Shown here: positions 16,218 to 24,239 of the stretch, piece after piece
Layout: each line of letters opens with the position of its first letter
How positions within the stretch are numbered: position 1 is the stretch's first letter
NCBI RefSeq assembly: GCF_015351595.1
Contig: NZ_JADKPT010000013.1
Coordinates: 1-64,000, forward strand
Reading direction: 5' to 3'
From: Flavobacterium sp. LC2016-12
GTDB taxonomy: Bacteria > Bacteroidota > Bacteroidia > Flavobacteriales > Flavobacteriaceae
Length of the DNA: 64,000 bases
The notes under the pieces: model-generated
What the model saw: only the letters and a program-made list of their open reading frames with translations
What the model was told of the DNA's origin: nothing
Databases searched by the model: none
Made by a program: the position numbers and the translations under genes

Positions 16218-16661
16218 ATGATAAATCCTTTCACCGACGAATATTTTATGAAAAAAGCTTTACAGGAAGCTGAAATAGCCTTTGATAAAGGTGAAATTCC
16301 TGTTGGAGCTGTAATCGTAGTAGCCAATAAAGTAATAGCAAGCAGTCATAATTTAACCGAATTACTGAACGATGTTACGGCTCATGCCGAAATGCAATCC
16401 ATTACAGCTGCAGCAAATTTTCTTGGTGGAAAATATCTAAAAGATTGTACCTTATATGTGACGCTCGAACCCTGCCAAATGTGTGCCGGCGCTTTGTACT
16501 GGAGTCAGATTTCGAAAATTGTTTTTGGTGCGCGAGATGAGCAACGCGGTTTTATGGTTATGGGAACAAAACTACATCCCAAAACTACCGTCGCTTCAGG
16601 GATTATGGCTAATGAAGCTGCTGATTTAATGAAACGTTTTTTTATAGAAAGGCGAAAGTAA
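16218..16661 (+). CDS. tadA: tRNA-specific adenosine deaminase / nucleoside deaminase
   Basis: A 147-residue zinc deaminase of the CDA fold. Zinc ligands and the catalytic glutamate are in the motif HAEMQSI, and the second site is PCQMCAGAL. The order and spacing are those of TadA, which converts A34 to inosine in tRNA-Arg(ACG). Guanine deaminase-like members are the alternative. The start at 16218 matches the usual flavobacterial N-terminus (FTDEYFMKKALQEAE). It is followed after 20 bases by a possible SUKH-family gene on the same strand. No further regulation is visible. Confidence 0.88.
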   Translation: MINPFTDEYFMKKALQEAEIAFDKGEIPVGAVIVVANKVIASSHNLTELLNDVTAHAEMQSITAAANFLGGKYLKDCTLYVTLEPCQMCAGALYWSQISKIVFGARDEQRGFMVMGTKLHPKTTVASGIMANEAADLMKRFFIERRK

Positions 16662-16681
16662 AATTTTTGGTAAGATAAATA

Positions 16682-17314
16682 ATGACTGATTTTTCAATAA
16701 TAAAAGAGCTATATCACATTACAGAACCTAAAGGTTTTACTAGTGATGAGATTCAAATAGTTAAAGATATTTTTGGCAAACTTCCACAGGTATTTGTTGA
16801 TTATTATACTGAATTGGGCAAAATTGAAAACTTAAATCATACACAAGATTTACTAATTGTACCGGAACGTTTTCAGTATTATAAACAAATTGATCATTTG
16901 ATATTTTATTCTGAAAATCAGAGAGCTTGCGTTTGGGGAATCCATAAAAATGATTTGTCAAAAGCTAATCCGCCCGTTTACATAAGTGAAGATGGAAAGG
17001 AATGGAAATTGGAGACGGACACATTAACTGAGTTTTTTACTGCAATGGCTTTTCTTCAGGCAGGTTATGCATTGGAATATCCTTGTAATACATTTTACGA
17101 ATTAGAACCACATGAATTAAAGTTTACTGCTGAAAATTTTCAAAATAAAGGATTCTCTTTTAAGCAATGGCTTGGCGGAATAAGTTTTTATGGTAATTAC
17201 AAGGACGATGTAATTATAATCATAGAGGACAATCAATTATTTTATGCCGCCAATACAAAAGAACATTTTGCCGAAATGGATAATGTTTTGTCTGAACTTG
17301 GAAGAGAGCTTTAA
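16682..17314 (+). CDS. Possible SMI1/KNR4 (SUKH)-like protein
   Basis: A 210-residue soluble acidic protein without signal peptide or membrane segment. The pattern LPQVFVDYYTELGKIENLN, then LIVPERFQYYKQIDHLIFYSENQRACVWGI and a Trp-containing segment before LTEFFTAMAFLQAGY, resembles the SUKH superfamily. Many members of that family are immunity proteins against contact-dependent toxins; others have housekeeping roles. No toxin gene is nearby, so an immunity role is unsupported here. It lies 20 bases after tadA and probably shares its transcript. The family call is tentative. Confidence 0.5.
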   Translation: MTDFSIIKELYHITEPKGFTSDEIQIVKDIFGKLPQVFVDYYTELGKIENLNHTQDLLIVPERFQYYKQIDHLIFYSENQRACVWGIHKNDLSKANPPVYISEDGKEWKLETDTLTEFFTAMAFLQAGYALEYPCNTFYELEPHELKFTAENFQNKGFSFKQWLGGISFYGNYKDDVIIIIEDNQLFYAANTKEHFAEMDNVLSELGREL

Positions 17315-17677
17315 AAATTCTGGTAAAAAGCTGTTTTTATTGTATCAGAACAAGTAAGTCACTTAAAGACGCACAAATGCCATAAAGGAATAAAGCATAT
17401 TATAAAAATTCATTTTCAGTAGAATATCTATGTCTTTGGTCTGCCATTTTCTATAGTATTAAACGTTGTGAAATATAGTATTTTACTAATTCATTTTCTA
17501 AAATCTTCAACAAAAGTTAAATAGTTAGAGTAGCGAATTTTCCTCTTAAAATATTTCAGAAAATACTTTACATTTACTACAATATAATTGGCATTTGGCT
17601 AGTTATGGTTTTAATAGTAAAATGTTAAAACGTTCTGTCATTTCTTAAAATTCGTAACCCATTAACTCTAAATAAAA
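17315..17677. other. Intergenic region before the alpha-2-macroglobulin gene
   Basis: A gap of 363 AT-rich bases. I see no reading frame with coding character, no strong hairpin and no terminator with a T run. A clear TAnnTTTG box close to the GTG start of the next gene is missing, so the promoter could not be placed. Confidence 0.6.
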
Positions 17678-20600
17678 GTGAAAGCAAAAGGATTAGTTCT
17701 CGTGTTTTGTGTGTTTTTTATTTTTCAATCTTGCGGCAGAAAATCAGCAGCCGATTTCAATTCTGATTTTTCATTATTTAAAGAGTATATAGTCAGTTTC
17801 ACGGGGGGAATAGTCTCGTCGGAATCTGATATTCGGGTGGTTTTGGCTTTCGATAAAAAAGATTGGAAAGCCGGTCAGGTTTTAGACAACGATTTGTTTG
17901 ATATTTCTCCAAGTGTCGACGGAAAAGTGGTGGCGCTTTCTCCTAACACCATTGCTTTTATCCCGGAAAAAAAGCTGAAACCGGGAACAGAATATCAGGT
18001 TACTTTAAACTTAGATAAAATCATCACACTTCCAAAAGAGAAAGAAAAAGAGCTCTCTGATTTCAATTTTACAGTCAAAACCATCAAGCAGGATTTTACC
18101 ATAAATACGGCTGATATTCAATCGTACAGTAAAGAATACCAATACCTGAACTGTGTTCTTAAAACAGCAGACAATATTGATGTTGAAACTGCTAAAAAGT
18201 TGGTTGAGGCCAAGCAAAAAGGGAATAATCTTAAAATTAAATTTGATGCAAAATCGGGTTCTGCAAAAGAATTCAATTTTATAATTGACAGTATTCAGCG
18301 TTATTCTGAAGCCACAAATCTGGAGATTATTTATGACGGAAGCGATTTTGATATTGACCAGAAAGGACAAATTGATGTTCCGATTACGAATATAAACGAA
18401 TTTAAAATTGTCAAAGTTGAAGTTCCTGATGGAAGCAATCAATCCGTTTTAATTAACTTTTCTGAGCCTTTAGAAAAAGGACAGGATTTTGCAGGACTAG
18501 TGTCAATTCAGAATACTAATAATCTGAAATTCTCCACTCAGGGGAATTTGCTAAAAGTATATTTCAACAATGAAAAAGCACCAGTTCAAAAAGAAGTTGA
18601 GGTTTCAGTACCAGTAGAAGAAACTGCGGTTTCGTTAGTAGATTCGGCTGCAGTTGTAGTTGATAGTGCTGCGGCGGTTGTAGACGATGCAGTTGAAGTG
18701 GTTCAGGAAGAAGAACCACAGTCTGAACCCGAACAAATTTTGGCCGGAGATTTATTGATTGAAGTTTTTCAGGGAATCGAAAGTCAGTACGGCAAAAAAA
18801 TGGACTCGAATTACACCGAGAAAATCTCTTTTGACCAAATCAAACCAAGTATTAAATTTATTAAAAATGGAACTATTTTACCAAGTTCCAATAATTTAAA
18901 ACTGAATTTCGAAGCCGTAAACTTAAGTGCGGTTGATGTAAAAGTCTATAAAATTTACAAGAATAATATACTGCAATTTCTTCAATACAATGAATTAAAC
19001 GGAGCTCAAAATCTCAAGAAAGTAGCTCAGCCCATTGCAAAAACAACACTGAATTTAATTGAAAGTAAACTGATAAATCCGGCTAAGTGGAACACTTTTG
19101 CTTTGGATTTATCTAAAATCATCACACCGGAACCCGGCGCCATTTACAGAGTAGAATTTGTCTACAAAAAGAAATATTCTCTATACAAATGCGAAACTTC
19201 AGAGGCTGATCAAAATGAAGAAGAGGAAGAAGAAGTCGATGAAAATGATGTGAACTATAGCGAGAACTCTTACGATGATTACTATTATGACGATTACGAA
19301 TGGAGAGAAAGTCAGGATCCTTGTACCAGCTCTTATTATTACAATGCTAAGATTGCCACTAACATTTTAGCGACAGATTTAGGGGTAATTGCAAAAAGAG
19401 GCGAGAATAAATCGTATGTATTCGCTGTAAACAATATTGTAACAACAGAACCAGTTTCAAATGCAAGAGTGGATTTATATACCTATCAGCAGCAAAAAAT
19501 AGCAACTGCGACTACTAGCAGCGAAGGAATTGCTTCTTTTCAGCTGAATAAATTTGCCTATTTTGCTATCGTTTCCTTAGGAAATCAATCGACTTATGTG
19601 AAGCTGGATGATGGACTTTCGTTGTCTGTGAGTAATTTTGATGTTGCGGGAGAAACTCTTCAAAAAGGTCTAAAAGGCTTTATTTATGGGGAACGTGGCG
19701 TATGGCGTCCGGGTGATAATCTGTATTTGTCTTTCATCTTGAATGACGCATCAAATAAACTTCCGAAATCACATCCAATCAAATTTAGATTGAATGATCC
19801 GAATGGTAAAACCGTTTATCAGACCGTTCAGAAAACAAATGAACTGAATCACTATGCTTTTACCGTTCCAACAAGCCAGGACGCACCAACAGGAAACTGG
19901 GAAGCAATGGTAAGCGTTGGTGGCGCTAAATTTTATAAGAGCATTAAAATTGAAACGATTAAACCCAATCGTTTAAAAATCAAAAATACATTTACCAGAA
20001 AAACACTTTCATCATCTTATCCAAATACTGATAATCTAGAGGTAACCTGGCTTCATGGTGCTATTGCTAAAAATCTGAATGTAGAAATGCAGGCGAAATT
20101 TTCCCAGCAAACAACTACTTTTAAAGGGTATGAGAAATTTAGTTTTGATGATTTAGTACGTCAATTCAGCACAGAAGAAATTAATGTTTTCTCCGGAAAA
20201 TTAAATGAAAGCGGAAAGGCTTCAGTAAATATTCAGCCAAAATTACAAGGTCAGGCCCCGGGAATGCTTCGTGCTTCGTTCATCACAAAAGTGTATGAAG
20301 AAGGTGGAGATTTTAGCACCGACGTCATTTCAACGACTTATTCTCCATATAAAACCTATGTCGGAATTAAATCGCCGGAACCTAACAAATACGGCATGCT
20401 GGAAACCAGAACCAACAATCGTTTTGATATAGTAACGGTTGATGAAAATGGAAGACCAAAAGCGGTAAGAAACCTTGAAGTAAAAGTATATAAAGTAGAA
20501 TGGCGCTGGTGGTGGGACGCTTCGAGTGATAATTTATCAAATTATAATTCTTCGAATGCGACAACTTCATATAAAACATTTGTAATCAATACCGATTCTA

Positions 20601-23356
20601 GCGGAAAAGGCACGGTTCAGTTTTCTTTAACCGATGAAGAATGGGGACGTTATTTGATTCGTGTTTCAGATAATGCAGACGGTCATGCAACAGCTTTAAC
20701 GGTTAATATTGACTGGCCAATTTGGTCTGGAAAAACGCGTAACAGAGATGCTTCAACAGCCAATATGTTGGTTTTTTCGACAGATAAGAAAAACTATGCT
20801 GTTGGAGAAAAAGCACAGATTTCTTTTCCTTCAAGTGAAGGCGGAAGAGCTTTGATTTCTATCGAAAACGGATCAAAAGTGGTACAGACTATTTGGGCAA
20901 AAACACAAAAAGGAGAAACTAAAGTTGAGGTTCCGATAACTTCGGCAATGGCTCCAAATGTCTATTTTAATATTACCTTATTACAGCCTCATGCGTCAAC
21001 TAAAAATGACTCGCCAATTCGTATGTACGGAATTGTTCCGATTGAAGTGGTGGATAAAAACACCATTTTGGCACCAACATTATCAATGCCGGATGTATTA
21101 AAACCAGAACAGACCTTTACGGTAAAAGTGGGAGAAAAAACCGGAAAAGAAATGACTTATACCATTGCGGTTGTTGATGAAGGTTTATTGGATTTAACCC
21201 GATTTAAAACACCAAATGCATGGGATAGTTTTTACGTTCGTGAAGCTTTGGGTGTTAAGACCTGGGATATTTACGATGATGTAATTGGAGCGTATGGCGG
21301 AAAAATAAATCAGATTTTCAGTATTGGTGGAGATCAGGATTTAGGCGGTGGAAAAGCTAAGAAAGCAAATCGTTTTAAACCTGTGGTACTTTATTATGGT
21401 CCGTTTAAATTAGAAAAAGGACAAACGAAATCACACCAATTAAAATTACCAAAATATATTGGTTCAGTTCGAACTATGGTGGTTGCGGGAGATGCGAATA
21501 CTAGTGCTTACGGAAGTGTCGAAAAAGCAACTCCCGTAAAAAGCCCGTTGATGGTTTTGGCTTCGTTACCACGAAAAATTTCGCCTTCAGAAAAAGTAAC
21601 GATTCCGGTTACGGTTTTTGCAACGGAGAATAATATCAAAAATGTTTCGATTCAGATTAAAACGAGCAATGGTTTAAAAGTAATGGGAAGCGCAACACAA
21701 TCCTTGACTTTTGCTTCGCCTGACGAAAAAATGGCATATTTTAATTTGGTTGTAGGTTCTACGACAGGAATTGCCAAAGTTCAGGTTGTTGCGACTTCAG
21801 GAAAAGAGAAATCGGTTTACGATGTCGAAATCGATATGACAAATCCAAATCCGGTTACGAATACTTTTACGGATGTAATTCTGCCTCCAAACAGTACCAA
21901 AACGATTTCATGGAAAACTTTTGGAGTTTCAGGAAGCAATAAAGCAAGATTGGAAGTTTCGTCAATGCCAACGATGAATTTGAATGGAAGATTACAATAT
22001 CTTATTCAATATCCTCATGGCTGTGTGGAACAAACAACTTCTTCTGTCTTTCCACAATTGTATTTAAATGACGTTGTCGATTTAGATGCAACGAGAAAAG
22101 GAATTATCCAAAAGAATATTACAGCCGGAATTACGAGATTAGGAAGTTTTCAATTATCAAATGGAGGTGTGGCTTACTGGCAAGGAAATACAATTGCAGA
22201 TGATTGGGGAACTTCATATGCCGGACATTTCCTGATTGAAGCAGAGAAAAAAGGTTACGTTTTACCAATTAATTTCAAATCAAAATGGATTTCCTATCAA
22301 CAACGCGAAGCGAAACAATGGCGTTTTGAAGCGAAATACGGAAATGATTTGGCTCAGGCGTACAGATTATACACGTTGGCTTTAGCTGGAAATGCCGATT
22401 TATCTTCAATGAACAGATTAAGAGAAACTAAAGGAATTTCAAACGAAAGTAAACTGCGTTTGGCTGCAGCATATGTTTTGGCCGGACAAAAATCGGCTGG
22501 ACTGAACTTGTTTTTACATAGCAAAATTGAAGACGAATCTAGTAACTACAATTATTATTATTACGGTTCAAGCGAAAGAAACAGAGCAATGGCTTTGGAA
22601 ACAATGTTACTGTTAGGACAAAAACAAAAAGCATTTGATATGGCTTCAAAATTAGCTAAACAAATGTCAAATAATCAATGGATGAGTACGCAGACAACGG
22701 CTTATTGTTTATATGCTATGTCGAAATTTGCTGTAAGTAACGGTCCAAAAGGAATCAATATTCAGTTTAGCAAAAATGGAAAAGGCGAGACGATAAATAC
22801 TCAAAAAACAATCGCAGACAGAAGTTTGGTTGCTCAAACGGGGGCTAATAGCATAACACTGAAAAACATTAAAAATAATACGGTTTACGTTCGTGTTTTG
22901 AATACTGGAATATTGCCAATCGGACAAGAGAAAGCAATTGCGAGTGATGTTTCGGCTTCTATTGTTTTCAAAAACAGAAAAGGAAGTGTTATTAATGTTT
23001 CTAAAATTAGTCAGGGAACTGAATTTATCGCTGAAGTGACGATTAGAAATCAAAGAAATGAACACGTTGAAAATGTAGCATTGTCGCAAATTCTGCCTTC
23101 AGGATTCGAAATTGTAAATACTCGTTTTACCGATTACGGAGACGCAACAAACAATATTGCTGATTGTATTGATATTCGAGATGACCGAACTAATTTCTAT
23201 TTTGGAATGAAAGCCGGAGAAACAAAAGTATTCCGAATTTTGTTGAACGCTTCTTATCTTGGAAATTATTATTTGCCTGGATTGCAATGTGAGGCTATGT
23301 ATGATAATACTTTCTTAGCCAGAACAAAAGGATTTTGGGTTGAGGTTGTGAAGTAA
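17678..23356 (+). CDS. Alpha-2-macroglobulin family lipoprotein
   Basis: A very large protein of 1892 residues. It begins with a GTG codon and a lipoprotein signal (lipobox IFQSC), so it should be anchored in a membrane facing the periplasm. Successive macroglobulin (MG) domains fill the first 1300 residues. Two low-complexity acidic stretches occur near residues 305-350 and 505-545. The thioester motif GCVEQ is intact at C1449-Q1452 and is followed by the alpha-helical thioester domain and a C-terminal bell domain. Such proteins trap attacking proteases covalently. Next to pbpC (here after an inserted RAYT) it forms the conserved alpha-2-macroglobulin/PBP1C pair thought to guard and repair the envelope. 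Confidence 0.92.
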   Translation: MKAKGLVLVFCVFFIFQSCGRKSAADFNSDFSLFKEYIVSFTGGIVSSESDIRVVLAFDKKDWKAGQVLDNDLFDISPSVDGKVVALSPNTIAFIPEKKLKPGTEYQVTLNLDKIITLPKEKEKELSDFNFTVKTIKQDFTINTADIQSYSKEYQYLNCVLKTADNIDVETAKKLVEAKQKGNNLKIKFDAKSGSAKEFNFIIDSIQRYSEATNLEIIYDGSDFDIDQKGQIDVPITNINEFKIVKVEVPDGSNQSVLINFSEPLEKGQDFAGLVSIQNTNNLKFSTQGNLLKVYFNNEKAPVQKEVEVSVPVEETAVSLVDSAAVVVDSAAAVVDDAVEVVQEEEPQSEPEQILAGDLLIEVFQGIESQYGKKMDSNYTEKISFDQIKPSIKFIKNGTILPSSNNLKLNFEAVNLSAVDVKVYKIYKNNILQFLQYNELNGAQNLKKVAQPIAKTTLNLIESKLINPAKWNTFALDLSKIITPEPGAIYRVEFVYKKKYSLYKCETSEADQNEEEEEEVDENDVNYSENSYDDYYYDDYEWRESQDPCTSSYYYNAKIATNILATDLGVIAKRGENKSYVFAVNNIVTTEPVSNARVDLYTYQQQKIATATTSSEGIASFQLNKFAYFAIVSLGNQSTYVKLDDGLSLSVSNFDVAGETLQKGLKGFIYGERGVWRPGDNLYLSFILNDASNKLPKSHPIKFRLNDPNGKTVYQTVQKTNELNHYAFTVPTSQDAPTGNWEAMVSVGGAKFYKSIKIETIKPNRLKIKNTFTRKTLSSSYPNTDNLEVTWLHGAIAKNLNVEMQAKFSQQTTTFKGYEKFSFDDLVRQFSTEEINVFSGKLNESGKASVNIQPKLQGQAPGMLRASFITKVYEEGGDFSTDVISTTYSPYKTYVGIKSPEPNKYGMLETRTNNRFDIVTVDENGRPKAVRNLEVKVYKVEWRWWWDASSDNLSNYNSSNATTSYKTFVINTDSSGKGTVQFSLTDEEWGRYLIRVSDNADGHATALTVNIDWPIWSGKTRNRDASTANMLVFSTDKKNYAVGEKAQISFPSSEGGRALISIENGSKVVQTIWAKTQKGETKVEVPITSAMAPNVYFNITLLQPHASTKNDSPIRMYGIVPIEVVDKNTILAPTLSMPDVLKPEQTFTVKVGEKTGKEMTYTIAVVDEGLLDLTRFKTPNAWDSFYVREALGVKTWDIYDDVIGAYGGKINQIFSIGGDQDLGGGKAKKANRFKPVVLYYGPFKLEKGQTKSHQLKLPKYIGSVRTMVVAGDANTSAYGSVEKATPVKSPLMVLASLPRKISPSEKVTIPVTVFATENNIKNVSIQIKTSNGLKVMGSATQSLTFASPDEKMAYFNLVVGSTTGIAKVQVVATSGKEKSVYDVEIDMTNPNPVTNTFTDVILPPNSTKTISWKTFGVSGSNKARLEVSSMPTMNLNGRLQYLIQYPHGCVEQTTSSVFPQLYLNDVVDLDATRKGIIQKNITAGITRLGSFQLSNGGVAYWQGNTIADDWGTSYAGHFLIEAEKKGYVLPINFKSKWISYQQREAKQWRFEAKYGNDLAQAYRLYTLALAGNADLSSMNRLRETKGISNESKLRLAAAYVLAGQKSAGLNLFLHSKIEDESSNYNYYYYGSSERNRAMALETMLLLGQKQKAFDMASKLAKQMSNNQWMSTQTTAYCLYAMSKFAVSNGPKGINIQFSKNGKGETINTQKTIADRSLVAQTGANSITLKNIKNNTVYVRVLNTGILPIGQEKAIASDVSASIVFKNRKGSVINVSKISQGTEFIAEVTIRNQRNEHVENVALSQILPSGFEIVNTRFTDYGDATNNIADCIDIRDDRTNFYFGMKAGETKVFRILLNASYLGNYYLPGLQCEAMYDNTFLARTKGFWVEVVK

Positions 23357-23376
23357 TGTTTTGAATATTTTCGTAT

Positions 23377-23403
23377 CCTAACAGGTTTCCAAAACCTGTT
23401 AGG
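23377..23403. repeat. REP-like palindrome, unit 1
   Basis: CCTAACAGGTTT and its perfect complement form a 12-base stem with loop CCA, 20 bases after the stop codon of the alpha-2-macroglobulin gene. Confidence 0.9.
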
Positions 23404-23438
23404 TATTTATATTGAAGATTAAGGGTCTAAGAAAGATA

Positions 23439-23465
23439 CCTAACAGGTTTTTGAAACCTGTTAGG
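23439..23465. repeat. REP-like palindrome, unit 2
   Basis: The same 12-base stem as unit 1 with loop TTG. Together with unit 1 it makes a pair of palindromes 35 bases apart, a BIME-like arrangement upstream of the RAYT gene. Confidence 0.9.
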
Positions 23466-23507
23466 ATAATTAAAGTGGAAAATAAAAAATTAAGAAAATT
23501 ATAAAAG

Positions 23508-24098
23508 TTGAAGAAGGATATTTTTGAAGAAGGACAATATTATCATATCTATAATAGAGGAAATAACAAAGAGAATATTTTTATTGAAGAGAAGAATTAC
23601 AGTTATTTTCTAGAAAAATTAAAGAAATATATTGTGCCAGTTGCAGATATTTATGCCTATTGTTTACTTAAGAATCATTTTCATATAGTTTTACGAATTA
23701 AGGATAGAAAAGATATACCGGAAAAATTTAAAGAAAAAATTCATTTACCATTTTCGAATTTGTTTAATGCCTATTCTAAAAGTATCAATAAAGCATATAA
23801 TAGAACTGGGAGCCTATTTCAAGAACATCTGCAACGCAATAGAATTGAAAATGAAAATTATTTAAAGCAATTAATCATTTATGTTCATTTGAATCCGATT
23901 AAGCATAAATTTACTGAACACTTCGAGAATTATTTACATTCATCGTATCGTTCCTATTTGTCAGATAAACAAAGTAGTATTGATAGACAATTTATTCTTG
24001 ACTTATTTGATGATGTAGGAAATTTTAAGTTTTGTCATGATGAAAGAAGGATTGTTTATGAAGGAGTGCTTAATGATGTTAGTTTAAGTGATGGATAG
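23508..24098 (+). mobile_element. REP-associated tyrosine transposase (RAYT, IS200/IS605-like)
   Basis: A 196-residue protein of the Y1 HUH transposase family, complete and without frameshift. The divalent metal motif is H57-F-H59 in LLKNHFHIVLR. The likely nucleophile is Y125 in IIYVHLNPIKH, and the N-terminal QYYHIYNRGNNKENIF is typical of the RAYT group. The start is a TTG at 23508. It is flanked on each side by a pair of REP-like palindromes, which in known RAYTs are the nuclease targets. The block sits between the alpha-2-macroglobulin gene and pbpC. RAYTs are usually single copy and domesticated, spreading REP sequences rather than themselves. Confidence 0.9.
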
Positions 24099-24113
24099 GA
24101 CAACTATTACTCT

Positions 24114-24140
24114 CCTAACAGGTTTCCAAAACCTGTTAGG
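24114..24140. repeat. REP-like palindrome, unit 3
   Basis: The 12-base stem CCTAACAGGTTT with loop CCA, 15 bases after the RAYT stop codon. It is identical to unit 1. Confidence 0.9.
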
Positions 24141-24189
24141 TATTATATTGAGAGGAAGTTGATTTCCTTATAGTTGTATTAAAAAGATA

Positions 24190-24216
24190 CCTAACAGGTT
24201 TTGGAAACCTGTTAGG
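24190..24216. repeat. REP-like palindrome, unit 4
   Basis: The same stem with loop TGG, the reverse complement of unit 3. It ends 23 bases before the TTG start of pbpC, so it would form a hairpin in the leader of that gene. Confidence 0.9.
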
Positions 24217-24239
24217 ATACTAAAAACTTTCGAATTACT

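Noticed and set aside
18011..18442. A 143-codon frame on the minus strand inside the alpha-2-macroglobulin gene
   Set aside because: It is the mirror of a clear coding region, has no recognisable motif and no promoter.
23377..24216. The four 27-base repeats as a small CRISPR array
   Set aside because: They are perfect palindromes with long unequal spacing, one spacing holds a transposase gene, and there are no cas genes.
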